A stretch of 15,933 nt of DNA from Trebonia sp. (GTDB lineage Bacteria > Actinomycetota > Actinomycetes > Streptosporangiales > Streptosporangiaceae). The stretch covers positions 1 through 15,933 of the forward strand of contig JASHPP010000192.1 in NCBI GenBank assembly GCA_030038035.1, given 5' to 3'. Made by a program: the position numbers and the translations under genes. Below the pieces are notes generated by a model. It was not told where the DNA came from. It was given only the letters and a program-made list of their open reading frames with translations, and searched no databases. Below, one piece after another: positions 1 to 6,088 of this stretch (positions are counted from its first letter, which is position 1; every line of letters begins with the position of its first letter).

Positions 1-1
1 C

Positions 2-214
2 GCCGCGGCGATGCCGGATGTCGCTGCCGCCGACGGTCAGGCCGCTGCTGACGGGCGCCGTGCGCCCGCCCCGCCCAGTGCGACGCCGGTGGCCGTGGCC
101 CGGGTCCCGGCCCATGGTTCCCGGCGCACCCTGCCCCCCAGGGTTGTGGTCCTCGCCGCGCTTATCGCCGTGGCGCTAGTCGTCCTCGCCGCCGTGGTCG
201 CGCTCGTCTCCTGA
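2..214 (+). CDS. C-terminal part of an unknown membrane-anchored protein (5' end outside window)
   Basis: The reading frame is open from the left edge to a TGA at 212-214, so only the last 70 residues are visible. They comprise an Ala/Pro-rich, probably disordered stretch, a basic turn (GSRRTLPPR) and one strongly hydrophobic segment of about 22 residues ending almost at the C-terminus, which looks like a single membrane helix with the chain end just outside it. Codons are strongly G/C-ending. The hydrophobic stretch begins before the end of the convergent SPFH gene, so it cannot be only an antisense reflection of that gene's acidic tail. If both are real, they overlap tail-to-tail by 39 nt. 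No family can be named from this fragment. Confidence 0.5.
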   Translation, partial: AAAMPDVAAADGQAAADGRRAPAPPSATPVAVARVPAHGSRRTLPPRVVVLAALIAVALVVLAAVVALVS

Positions 215-1375
215 ATCTCCTGAGCGGGAGTCGATGTCGCCGGGCGGCAGGGCAGCACCGTTCGCGGCACTGCCCGCGACGCCGTTGCCCGGGGCAACCT
301 GGCCGGGAACCCCGATCCCGGCCGCCGTCAGCGCCGCTGCCGCGCGCTGGCCGGCCGCCATGGCGGCGGCCGGCGCGGCAGGGGTGACCGCGGCACCCTC
401 GCCCGCGCCCGCGTCAACGGCGACGGCATCGGCGACGGCGGGTTCGGCCGCGGGTTCGGCCGCGCCGGAACCCCCGCCGGCCGGCCCGTCCCCGGCTGCC
501 GCTCCGCTGAACGCCGATGTCACCGCCTTCAGCGCGGTCGTCACCTCGCTGGGGATGACCCAGAACGTGTTGCCTGCCCCCTGGGCTAGCTGCGGCAGCG
601 TCTGCAGGTACTGGTAGGCGAGCAGCTTCGGATCCGGGTCGTTGCGGTGGATCGACTGGAACACGTGCGAGATCGCCTGCGCCTGGCCTTCGGCGCGCAA
701 GATCGAGGCCTGCTTGTCGCCCTCGGCGCGCAAGATGGCGCTCTGCTTGTCGCCATCGGCGGTCAGGATCGCAGACTGCCTGGTCCCCTCGGCGGTGAGG
801 ATCGCGGCGCGCTTCTCGCGCTCGGCGCGCATCTGCTTTTCCATCGCGTCCTTGACCGACTTCGGCGGGTCGATCGCCTTGATCTCCACGCGGGTGACGC
901 GGATCCCCCACTTACCTGACGCATCGTCGAGAACCCCGCGCAGCAGCGTGTTGATCTTGTCGCGCGACGTCAGCGTCTGCTCCAGGTCCATCGATCCGAT
1001 CACGCTGCGCAGCATCGTGGCGGTGAGCTGCTCGATCGCCTGGATGTAGTTGACAATCTCGTAGTCCGCCGCCTTCGGGTCCGTCACCTGGAAGAACAGC
1101 ACGGTGTCGATCTGCACGACCAGGTTGTCCTCGGTGATCACCGGCTGCCCCGCGAACGAGACCACCTGCTCCCGCAGGTCGATCAGGGGCTTGACCCGGT
1201 CCACGAACGGGATGATGAAGTTCATCCCTGGCTCGAGCGTCTTTCTGTAGCGCCCGAAGCGCTCGACGTTCCGCGCGCGCGCCTGCGGAACGATGCGGAT
1301 CGACCGCATCACCGTCACCAGGACGACGAGGGCGATGACCACGGCAATGATGATCTCCGCGAGGATTACGGCCAT
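176..1375 (-). CDS. SPFH/band-7 (stomatin, QmcA-like) membrane protein
   Basis: Predicted 399-aa prohibitin/stomatin-type scaffold that anchors in the membrane and oligomerises into microdomains. An N-terminal membrane helix (residues 2-23) is followed by the band-7 domain (about 24-190), with the family-typical RNVERFGRYRKTLEPGMNFIIPFVDRV and KWGIRVTRVEIKAIDPP stretches (residues 35-61 and 155-171, quoted in part). Residues 190-233 are four near-perfect 11-residue repeats (for example SAILRAEGDKQ), as expected for the coiled stalk. After the conserved WVIPSE (272-277) comes a roughly 110-residue Ala/Gly/Pro tail ending in acidic residues, longer than in typical homologues. The ATG at 1375 is chosen because GGGAG (complement of 1381-1385) sits 5 nt upstream and the membrane helix begins there; longer starts run into nfeD. 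The gene lies 2 nt after the NfeD-like stop, so the two are almost certainly co-transcribed. Confidence 0.93.
   Translation of the reverse strand: MAVILAEIIIAVVIALVVLVTVMRSIRIVPQARARNVERFGRYRKTLEPGMNFIIPFVDRVKPLIDLREQVVSFAGQPVITEDNLVVQIDTVLFFQVTDPKAADYEIVNYIQAIEQLTATMLRSVIGSMDLEQTLTSRDKINTLLRGVLDDASGKWGIRVTRVEIKAIDPPKSVKDAMEKQMRAEREKRAAILTAEGTRQSAILTADGDKQSAILRAEGDKQASILRAEGQAQAISHVFQSIHRNDPDPKLLAYQYLQTLPQLAQGAGNTFWVIPSEVTTALKAVTSAFSGAAAGDGPAGGGSGAAEPAAEPAVADAVAVDAGAGEGAAVTPAAPAAAMAAGQRAAAALTAAGIGVPGQVAPGNGVAGSAANGAALPPGDIDSRSGDSGDERDHGGEDD
677..808 (-). repeat. Four 33-bp tandem units encoding 11-residue repeats in the SPFH stalk
   Basis: Codons for residues 190-233 of the SPFH protein form four consecutive 33-nt units, each giving an (A/S)-(A/S)-I-L-(T/R)-A-(E/D)-G-(T/D/Q)-x-Q pattern. 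The 11-residue period suits a right-handed coiled coil. The DNA units are similar but not identical, so this is a diverged coding repeat. Confidence 0.85.
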
Positions 1376-1377
1376 GG

Positions 1378-1809
1378 CTACTCCCGGGGGTAAACGAGGG
1401 CGGTAGCGCCCTCGATCTGCATGACATCGACCATGTGGCCGACGGGGATGACGAGGGTCTCGTCGTAGGAGCGCGCCGACCACACCTCACCGCCGATGCG
1501 GACTCGCCCGCTCTGCCCGGTGACCTCTTCGAGCACGCTGGCGGACCGCCCGACGAGGGCGGCCGGGCCGGTCTTGAGCAGCGGGGGCTGCTTGATATGA
1601 CGCCTTGCGATCGGAAGGACGAAGCCGAGCCCCGCCCCCGACGCCACCACGAACGCGAGCAACTGGAAGGGCAGCGCGACATGCAGCGCACCAACCCCGG
1701 CGGCCACCAGCGCGCCCACCGCGATGATGCCAAGCGCGAACGTGGTGGTCATCAGCTCGGCCACGCCGAGCACCGCCGCCACGATCAGCCAGACGATCCA
1801 TGCCAGCAT
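1378..1809 (-). CDS. NfeD-like membrane protein with OB-fold domain
   Basis: A 143-aa protein of the short NfeD (NfeD1b/YbbK-partner) type. The N-terminal half carries two to three hydrophobic segments (residues 2-26 and about 28-68). The C-terminal half (about 80-140) holds a small beta-barrel/OB-fold region with the characteristic LVGRSASVLEEV, GRVRIGGEVWSARS and IPVGHMVDVMQIEGATALV elements. NfeD proteins are usually encoded beside SPFH proteins and act with them in membrane rafts, which is the arrangement here. I start at the ATG at 1809 because the first membrane segment begins at residue 2 and a GGAG-like sequence lies just upstream. A longer in-frame start at 1896 would add 29 basic/Cys-containing residues with no family resemblance. 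The stop TAG at 1378-1380 overlaps the ribosome-binding region of the SPFH gene. Confidence 0.9.
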   Translation of the reverse strand: MLAWIVWLIVAAVLGVAELMTTTFALGIIAVGALVAAGVGALHVALPFQLLAFVVASGAGLGFVLPIARRHIKQPPLLKTGPAALVGRSASVLEEVTGQSGRVRIGGEVWSARSYDETLVIPVGHMVDVMQIEGATALVYPRE

Positions 1810-2014
1810 GGCCGCTCCGCAGGCGAACTTCCCGAGCGGCGCCCGTGCGCCGCAAAAGCCGTTGGCCCGGGCAAAATGCTCGTGCCTTGCTACCAAGGGT
1901 AACCTGCTCCGCTAACGTCGCACCAGCAGGACTCACGGCCGCCGCCCGCCGAAATAAAGGTGGTCGAACCGGGGCAATTGTCCGGCTGCGACCGTCCGCA
2001 CGGCCCCGCCCGCC

Positions 2015-2020
2015 TACACT
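2015..2020 (+). promoter_or_regulatory. Possible -10 box (TACACT) for the HTH gene
   Basis: TACACT fits the actinobacterial TANNNT -10 consensus. Transcription would start near 2026-2028, giving a leader of about 110 nt before the GTG at 2137. No good -35 is visible at the right distance. Confidence 0.3.
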
Positions 2021-2023
2021 CGT

Positions 2024-2140
2024 ATGGGGGGCGAGTGCCACAGGCTGGTTCCAGACGCCGACCAGTCGGTGCTCAACATGCGCAGCGGATGGCCGCCGCT
2101 GCCACGCCGAGCAGGTCAGTGTCCAGGAGGTACCGGGTGA
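2024..2140 (+). CDS. Possible 38-codon upstream ORF overlapping the HTH gene start
   Basis: ATG at 2024 opens a frame of 38 codons whose TGA (2138-2140) overlaps the GTG start (2137-2139) of the HTH gene as GTGA, the classic geometry of translational coupling. Roughly the first 27 codons have G/C third positions in about 23 cases, which is coding-like; the last ten, which carry the downstream ribosome-binding site, do not. The peptide begins MGGECHRLVPDADQSVLNMR and is otherwise unrecognisable. It has no clear ribosome-binding site, and the TACACT box ends only 3 nt before the ATG, so a transcript from that box may miss the start codon. It could be a leader peptide or chance. Confidence 0.3.
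   Translation: MGGECHRLVPDADQSVLNMRSGWPPLPRRAGQCPGGTG
2125..2130 (+). promoter_or_regulatory. Ribosome-binding site that fixes the HTH gene start
   Basis: AGGAGG lies 6 nt upstream of GTG at 2137. No comparable site precedes the earlier in-frame starts (1960 or the ATG of MAAAATP), and the residues before 2137 read as non-coding, so GTG 2137 is preferred. Confidence 0.8.
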
Positions 2141-4011
2141 ATCGTCGGGACAGCGGACCCGGCCGGGGCACGCAGAGCCGGGCCGCGGACGGCGGGTATC
2201 CCGATGGCGACGGCTACGCGGACGGTTACGGGTACGACGCGTACCTGGACGCGGGCGCCTATTCCGTCGACCCCGGTTACCGTGCCTACGCTGGGGGAAG
2301 CCCCCGCTCGGCAGAATTCCCCGCCGGCCCGCCGCGCTCGCGCCCGGACCGAACCTCGCCGCCCCGCCCGGGGTTCCCGCCCCGGCCGTCCCGGCAGGGG
2401 GGACCACGAGAGCAGTTCGCCTACGCCCGCCCGTGGCAGGGGGCCGCCACGGAGGACGCACCGCCAGGCCCCGGCCGGCCGAGGCCGCGCCCGGCCGCGG
2501 GCCGGTACCGGCCGATGGGCGCGAACCGTCCGCGCCCCCCCGCGGCCGATTCGGCTTTCATCCCGAACGAACCGTGGGTTCCCGGAGGTGCCCGCCCCAC
2601 TCCCCCGCGTGGCCCGCGCCCGCGACCGCAAACTAGCGGGTTCCACGGTCCGCAGCCGGGCGGGGGCGCCCCGAGCGCCGACGGGCAAGACCCCTGGCAG
2701 CCAGCGGGGTGGCCTGGCCGGCCTGACGCCGGGTTCGGGCCAGGGCAGCCGGGCCAGGGGCAGCAGTACGGGCCGGGGACGCCCCACTACGGACCTGGGC
2801 ACCACGGATCCGCCCAGCATGAGCCCGGCCACTACGGACAGGGACAGTACGGCCCCGGGCAGCCGGGTGCTGAGCAGTACGGCCCCGGGCAGCCGGGTTC
2901 TGCGCAGTACGGCCCCGGGCAGAGCTGGCCGGGGCAGCCCGGTTCTGAGCACTACGGCCCGGGGCAGTACGTGCGGGGCCGCCAGTACGGCCCTGGTCAG
3001 TACGGCCCTGGGCAGTACGGACCGGGGGCGGGTCCCTATGGTCCCGCTGCACAGCCCCATCCTGGCGCGGACCCGTACGCTCCTGGCGGCTACCGGTACG
3101 GCCGGGGAGCCGGCCACTTCGGCCAGGAGCCCGACCCGCGGGGACGCGGCGCGCCAGGTCCGGGGTACGGCCAGCCGCCGAGGGATTGGGCTGGTCCCGG
3201 GCCGATGGGACCGGGGCAGGCGGGTCCCGGGCAGCCAGGCGGCGGCCCCGGCTACTACCCTCCCGGCCAGTACGGGCCGGGACAGCCCGGTCCTGACCAG
3301 TACCGCCAGCGCCCCGACAGGGCGGGCACCGGCCGATGGGAACCCGGCGGGGACCAGGGATCCGGCTGGCCGGGGTCGGGGCCGGGTCAGCGGTCAGGCC
3401 AGGAGCAGCGGCGGCCTGGCAGCGGACGGCTCGGCGAGCCCTCGCCCGGCGGCGCCACGCACCCCGGCCCCCATGACACCGGCGCGTGGCAGAACGCGGG
3501 CCCGCTCATCAGGCAACGCGACAGCGCGCTGCCCGATCCGCCGCCGACCGGCAAGGGCGCGATCGCCTCGATAGAAGCGGACAACGTCGCCGCGTTCGCC
3601 CGCGACTTGCGCGTGCTGCGCTCCAAGGCCGGGCTTGACTATCCCGAGATGGCGGAGAAGTCGCACTACACGATGCGGACGCTGGCCTCGGCGGCGGGCG
3701 GGCTCAGGCTGCCCACGCTGCCGGTGCTCATCGCCTACGTCAAGTCCTGCGGCGGCGATGCCGCCGAGTGGGAAGAGCGCTGGGGGAAGCTGATCAGGTC
3801 AGGGAAGAAGGGCCAGGTCGCGTTGCCTGCCGGCGGCTCGGGCGCGTCCCACGGCGAGTCCGGCGGCACCGCCGGCGGACTGCCCGCCGAGGGTCGCGGC
3901 GGCTACGGCACGCCGGGCTTTCCAGGTGCCGGCCCGGACCCGCAGGGCCCGCCCAGTTCCGGCGAGGTCTACGTCATCACGTCAGCCCCGCCACGCGACG
4001 ACCGCTGGTAG
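2137..4011 (+). CDS. Gly/Pro/Gln/Tyr-rich protein with C-terminal helix-turn-helix
   Basis: A 624-aa two-part protein. Residues 1 to about 475 are low complexity and presumably disordered: an N-terminal Tyr/Asp/Gly segment, a Pro/Arg-rich segment, then many QYGPGQ-type repeats (densest at about 205-305) and further Gly/Pro/Gln stretches. Residues 480-555 form a compact helical domain (DNVAAFARDLRVLRSKAGLD, then EMAEKSHYTMRTLASAAGG and a helix ending in EWEERWGKL). It matches the XRE-type HTH that actinomycetes usually carry at the N-terminus of large STAND/WD40 regulators, with the typical Ala-Gly-Leu-x-Tyr-x-x-hydrophobic-Ala, Ser/His-Tyr-x-x-Thr-Leu and Gly-Gly-Asp-x-x-Glu-Trp positions. 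A Gly/Pro tail of about 70 residues follows. The HTH at the far end of a disordered chain is unusual. It is probably cytoplasmic and DNA-binding; no signal peptide or membrane helix is seen. Function unknown. Confidence 0.85.
   Translation: MNRRDSGPGRGTQSRAADGGYPDGDGYADGYGYDAYLDAGAYSVDPGYRAYAGGSPRSAEFPAGPPRSRPDRTSPPRPGFPPRPSRQGGPREQFAYARPWQGAATEDAPPGPGRPRPRPAAGRYRPMGANRPRPPAADSAFIPNEPWVPGGARPTPPRGPRPRPQTSGFHGPQPGGGAPSADGQDPWQPAGWPGRPDAGFGPGQPGQGQQYGPGTPHYGPGHHGSAQHEPGHYGQGQYGPGQPGAEQYGPGQPGSAQYGPGQSWPGQPGSEHYGPGQYVRGRQYGPGQYGPGQYGPGAGPYGPAAQPHPGADPYAPGGYRYGRGAGHFGQEPDPRGRGAPGPGYGQPPRDWAGPGPMGPGQAGPGQPGGGPGYYPPGQYGPGQPGPDQYRQRPDRAGTGRWEPGGDQGSGWPGSGPGQRSGQEQRRPGSGRLGEPSPGGATHPGPHDTGAWQNAGPLIRQRDSALPDPPPTGKGAIASIEADNVAAFARDLRVLRSKAGLDYPEMAEKSHYTMRTLASAAGGLRLPTLPVLIAYVKSCGGDAAEWEERWGKLIRSGKKGQVALPAGGSGASHGESGGTAGGLPAEGRGGYGTPGFPGAGPDPQGPPSSGEVYVITSAPPRDDRW
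2750..3035 (+). repeat. QYGPGQ-type coding repeats
   Basis: The sequence CAGTACGGCCC recurs through this stretch. Three consecutive copies begin exactly 30 nt apart (2845, 2875, 2905), each encoding QYGPGQPG plus two variable residues. Shorter 12-15 nt spacings follow near 2990-3025. These are coding repeats giving a Tyr/Gln/Gly/Pro-rich chain. Confidence 0.85.
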
Positions 4012-4054
4012 GAGCCGGCCCACTCCTGCCCGGTCGCTACGTGCCGTTCATGCG

Positions 4055-4124
4055 ACTTCGCACACTCTGTTACCTTTTGCGGGTCCGTTTTGGGCGATTT
4101 GTCCATGCAAGGAGTGTGCGAAGT
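4055..4124. repeat. Perfect 13-bp inverted repeat flanking an AT-richer 44-nt core
   Basis: ACTTCGCACACTC (4055-4067) is matched exactly by GAGTGTGCGAAGT (4112-4124). The 44-nt core between them is about half A+T, including TTTTGCGGG and CGTTTTGGGCGATTTG, in a chromosome near 70% G+C. The long loop argues against a simple terminator. Paired operator half-sites around a promoter, or a structured RNA, fit better. Confidence 0.6.
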
Positions 4125-4200
4125 GGACGGGAGGGGCCTGTGTGACGGAGGATGCTTGCGCCGGAGGTGCTGGGGCGCCGCAAGTGACGGCGGGTGCTCG

Positions 4201-4284
4201 CGGGGGACGCGCGACCGCGGGGGACGGGGACGCGCGACCGCCGGGGGACGCGCGCGGGCGGGGGGACGCGCGGGCGCGGGGGCG
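4201..4284 (+). repeat. G-tract repeat cluster upstream of the PHP gene
   Basis: Four imperfect copies of CGGGG(G)ACGCGCG start at 4201, 4225, 4242 and 4259, spaced 24, 17 and 17 nt apart; the first two continue into ACCG. G-runs of four to six bases lie at 4202-4206, 4219-4223, 4226-4229, 4243-4247, 4260-4265 and 4278-4282. This is enough for G-quadruplex formation on the plus strand and in an mRNA reading rightward. The cluster ends 27 nt before the GTG of the PHP gene. Confidence 0.6.
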
Positions 4285-4311
4285 TGACCTTGGCATGAAA
4301 GAATTAGCAGC

Positions 4312-5133
4312 GTGCTGCCTGCGGACAATCACGTACACACGGAATGGTCGTACGACACCTCGCATGAGGCGTCGATGACCCGCAGTTGCGAGCAGGCCCT
4401 GGCCATCGGGCTGCCGGCGATCGCGTTCACTGAGCACCTGGAGTTCACCGCCGGCCGCGAGGGCGACGCGATCGCCGGCGTCGCGACCGACGCGCGCTGG
4501 TGGAGCCGGATCAAGCCGCTGGACGTCACCGGCTACCTTGCCGCCGTGCAGGAGTGCCGGGAGCGCTTTCCTGAGCTGCGCATCCTGTCTGGCGTCGAGG
4601 CCGGGGAGGCGCACCTGTTCGCGGCGAGCGCGGGCGCGATCGTGCGCGGCCAGGCCTTCGACCGCGTGCTCGGGTCGGTGCACGCCGTCCCCTACAAGGG
4701 AAAGCTCGTGGCGGCCGACGCGCTGTTCGGCTCGATGCCCGACCACGACGTGATGGGGTACTACTTCGCGGAGATCCTGCGGCTGATCGAGGACAGCGAC
4801 CTGTTCGAGGTGCTCGCGCACGTCGACTTTCCCCGCCGCTACTGGCCTAAGGGGCCGCACCTGTTCAGGGAGGAGGACTTCGAGGAGGAGTACCGGTGGG
4901 TAATGCGGGCGCTCGCGCAGACCGGGCGGGTGCTCGAGATCAACACGAAGACCCCGCTGGCTTCGGTCGCCATGGTGCAGTGGTGGCGGGCCGAGGGCGG
5001 GACGGCGGTGTCGTTCGGCAGCGACGCGCACCTGCCGCGGCGGGTCGGCGACCGCTTCAAGCTCGCGGTCGACGTGGTCGAGGCCGCGGGCTTCAAGGCC
5101 GGCCGCGACCCCTACGATTTCTGGCGGGTCTGA
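4312..5133 (+). CDS. PHP-domain phosphoesterase (histidinol-phosphatase HisK-like)
   Basis: A 273-aa PHP-superfamily metallohydrolase, predicted to remove phosphate from a small phosphomonoester in the cytoplasm. The metal-binding residues are in place: H7 and H9 (DNHVHTEWS), H42 (FTEHLEF), E96 (LSGVEAGE), H124 (GSVHAVP), H170 (LAHVDFPRR), and D238/H240 (GSDAHLPRRVG). Length and motif order match HisK-type histidinol phosphatases. In actinomycetes that step is often done by an unrelated HisN enzyme and no other his gene is near, so the substrate is open. GTG 4312 is the only usable start: an in-frame stop lies at 4285-4287, and the next Met would remove H7 and H9. The ribosome-binding site is weak. 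The LLM-class gene follows after 30 nt and may be co-transcribed. Confidence 0.88.
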   Translation: MLPADNHVHTEWSYDTSHEASMTRSCEQALAIGLPAIAFTEHLEFTAGREGDAIAGVATDARWWSRIKPLDVTGYLAAVQECRERFPELRILSGVEAGEAHLFAASAGAIVRGQAFDRVLGSVHAVPYKGKLVAADALFGSMPDHDVMGYYFAEILRLIEDSDLFEVLAHVDFPRRYWPKGPHLFREEDFEEEYRWVMRALAQTGRVLEINTKTPLASVAMVQWWRAEGGTAVSFGSDAHLPRRVGDRFKLAVDVVEAAGFKAGRDPYDFWRV

Positions 5134-5163
5134 ACAGGCGCCACCTGGCGTTCGGGATAAAAA

Positions 5164-6066
5164 ATGAAAGTCCGGATCGGAATCTCCCTCGGTGCCAGCG
5201 CGGAGCCGTCCCGCTTCGCCGCGGCCGTCGACCTGCTCGAGGCGGCAGGGATCGACTCGCTCTGGGTACCCGAGCACGTGTACGGGCCGACGGTCGAGCC
5301 GTTCACCGCGATCGCGTTCGCGCTGGCCCGGACACGGCGGCTGAAGGCGGGCAGCGGGATCTCCGTGCTGCCCGGACGGCACCCGGTGCTCGTGGCCAAG
5401 CAGCTCGCGTCGCTGGCGGGGCTCGCGCCGGGGCGGGTGCTGCCGGTGTTCGGGTTGCGGCCCGCGGCCGCCGCCGAGCGGGACCTGTTCCCCGTGCCGG
5501 CCGGGGAGCGGGCGGCGGTTTTCGACGAGGCGCTCGTCCTGCTGCGGCAGCTGCTGACGTCGTCTTCGGTGTCGTTCACCGGGCGGTTCTTTTCGGTGTC
5601 GGGCGCGTCGGTGGGGCCGCCGCCTGGCAAGCCGCTTGACATCTGGCTTGGCGGGTCCGCGCCCGCCGGGCTGCGGCGGGTGGGGCGGCTCGCGGACGGC
5701 TGGCTCGGGTCGCTGCTCACCCCGGCCGAGGCCGCCGCCGCGGTGCGCGTCATCCAGGACGCCGCGGCCGGGGCGGGGCGGGAGGTGGACCCCGACCACT
5801 TCGGGATCAGCCTGCCGGTCGCGCTGCCCGGGCTTGACGGGCTGCCGGCCGGGCTGCTCGCCTCGATCGGGCAGCGGCGGCCGGGGACGGACCCCGCGTC
5901 GCTCGTCCTTGACGGGTGGGCCGGCGCCCGCCGCGGAATCGAGGCGTACGTGGCCGCCGGGCTGAGCAAGTTCGTCGTCCGGCCGGCGTCCGGCGCTGAT
6001 TCGGCCGGGTCGTTCGAGTCATTCGTCGCCGGCTTCGCCCGCGAGCTTGTGCCCCTGCAGACCTGA
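5164..6066 (+). CDS. LLM-class (luciferase-like) flavin/F420-dependent oxidoreductase
   Basis: A 300-aa single-domain TIM-barrel oxidoreductase of the bacterial luciferase family. Visible hallmarks are the first strand MKVRIGISLG, the SLWVPEHV motif (about 36-43), an RLKAGSGISVLPGRHPVLVAKQLASL region (about 60-85, quoted in part), the GR(V/F)-type loop GLAPGRVLPVFG, and the late PLDIWLGGSAPAGLRRVGRLADGWLGS block that lines the cofactor site. Actinobacterial members commonly use F420, but FMN cannot be excluded from sequence alone, and the substrate is unknown. The ATG at 5164 lies in an A-rich patch with only a weak purine-rich site upstream. The gene is 30 nt downstream of the PHP gene and ends 20 nt from the convergent phosphatase. 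Confidence 0.88.
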   Translation: MKVRIGISLGASAEPSRFAAAVDLLEAAGIDSLWVPEHVYGPTVEPFTAIAFALARTRRLKAGSGISVLPGRHPVLVAKQLASLAGLAPGRVLPVFGLRPAAAAERDLFPVPAGERAAVFDEALVLLRQLLTSSSVSFTGRFFSVSGASVGPPPGKPLDIWLGGSAPAGLRRVGRLADGWLGSLLTPAEAAAAVRVIQDAAAGAGREVDPDHFGISLPVALPGLDGLPAGLLASIGQRRPGTDPASLVLDGWAGARRGIEAYVAAGLSKFVVRPASGADSAGSFESFVAGFARELVPLQT

Positions 6067-6088
6067 GCCGCCTCGCGTGGCGACGGCT
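6066..6088. terminator. Hairpin between convergent genes (likely bidirectional terminator)
   Basis: AGCCG (6066-6070) pairs with CGGCT (6084-6088), and TCGC (6073-6076) with GCGA (6080-6083), leaving a 3-nt loop and a 2-nt bulge. The structure touches the stop codons of both convergent genes. It has no U-tract, as is common in actinomycetes. Confidence 0.45.

Larger units (their letters stand above)
1810..2136. promoter_or_regulatory. Divergent intergenic region between the nfeD-like and HTH genes
   Basis: These 327 bases separate two divergently transcribed units and should contain both promoters. Going left, AGGGTA at 1896-1901 reads TACCCT on the minus strand, a possible -10, and overlaps a small dyad (CCTTG at 1885-1889, CAAGG at 1894-1898). 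Going right, TACACT at 2015-2020 is a possible -10. I find no convincing -35 for either. Relatively AT-rich patches occur at 1850-1876 and 1950-1980. Bases 2024-2140 may contain a short upstream ORF, listed separately. Confidence 0.45.
4012..4311. other. 300-bp non-coding interval with inverted repeat and G-rich repeats
   Basis: No gene of mine falls here. Short open frames exist on both strands but lack starts, ribosome-binding sites or family resemblance. The interval holds a perfect 13-bp inverted repeat around an AT-richer core (4055-4124) and a G-tract repeat cluster (4201-4284), and should include the promoter of the PHP gene. I could not place a convincing -35/-10 pair. Confidence 0.6.

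Noticed and set aside
1885..1898. CCTTG-ctac-CAAGG dyad as an operator or terminator
   Set aside because: Only 5-bp arms; it may be chance, and it overlaps a weak -10 candidate that itself lacks a -35.
2204..3574. Second plus-strand frame through the low-complexity region, and the minus-strand frame 2116-3117
   Set aside because: Repetitive GC-rich DNA opens all frames. Only the frame ending at 4011 has a ribosome-binding site and a recognisable folded domain.
4090..4170. Cys-rich peptide in one plus-strand frame (CPCKECAKW with further Cys)
   Set aside because: It looks like a small metal site, but the frame has no start codon or ribosome-binding site nearby; the only ATG is inside the HTH gene, and the downstream sequence is G-rich repeat.
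4201..4284. Possible CRISPR-like array
   Set aside because: The repeats are short, imperfect and almost contiguous, with no spacers of constant length and no cas genes.
4048..5799. Long minus-strand open frame of 583 codons
   Set aside because: It lies antisense to the PHP and LLM genes, is rich in Arg/Pro/His typical of shadow translation in GC-rich DNA, and shows no recognisable domain.
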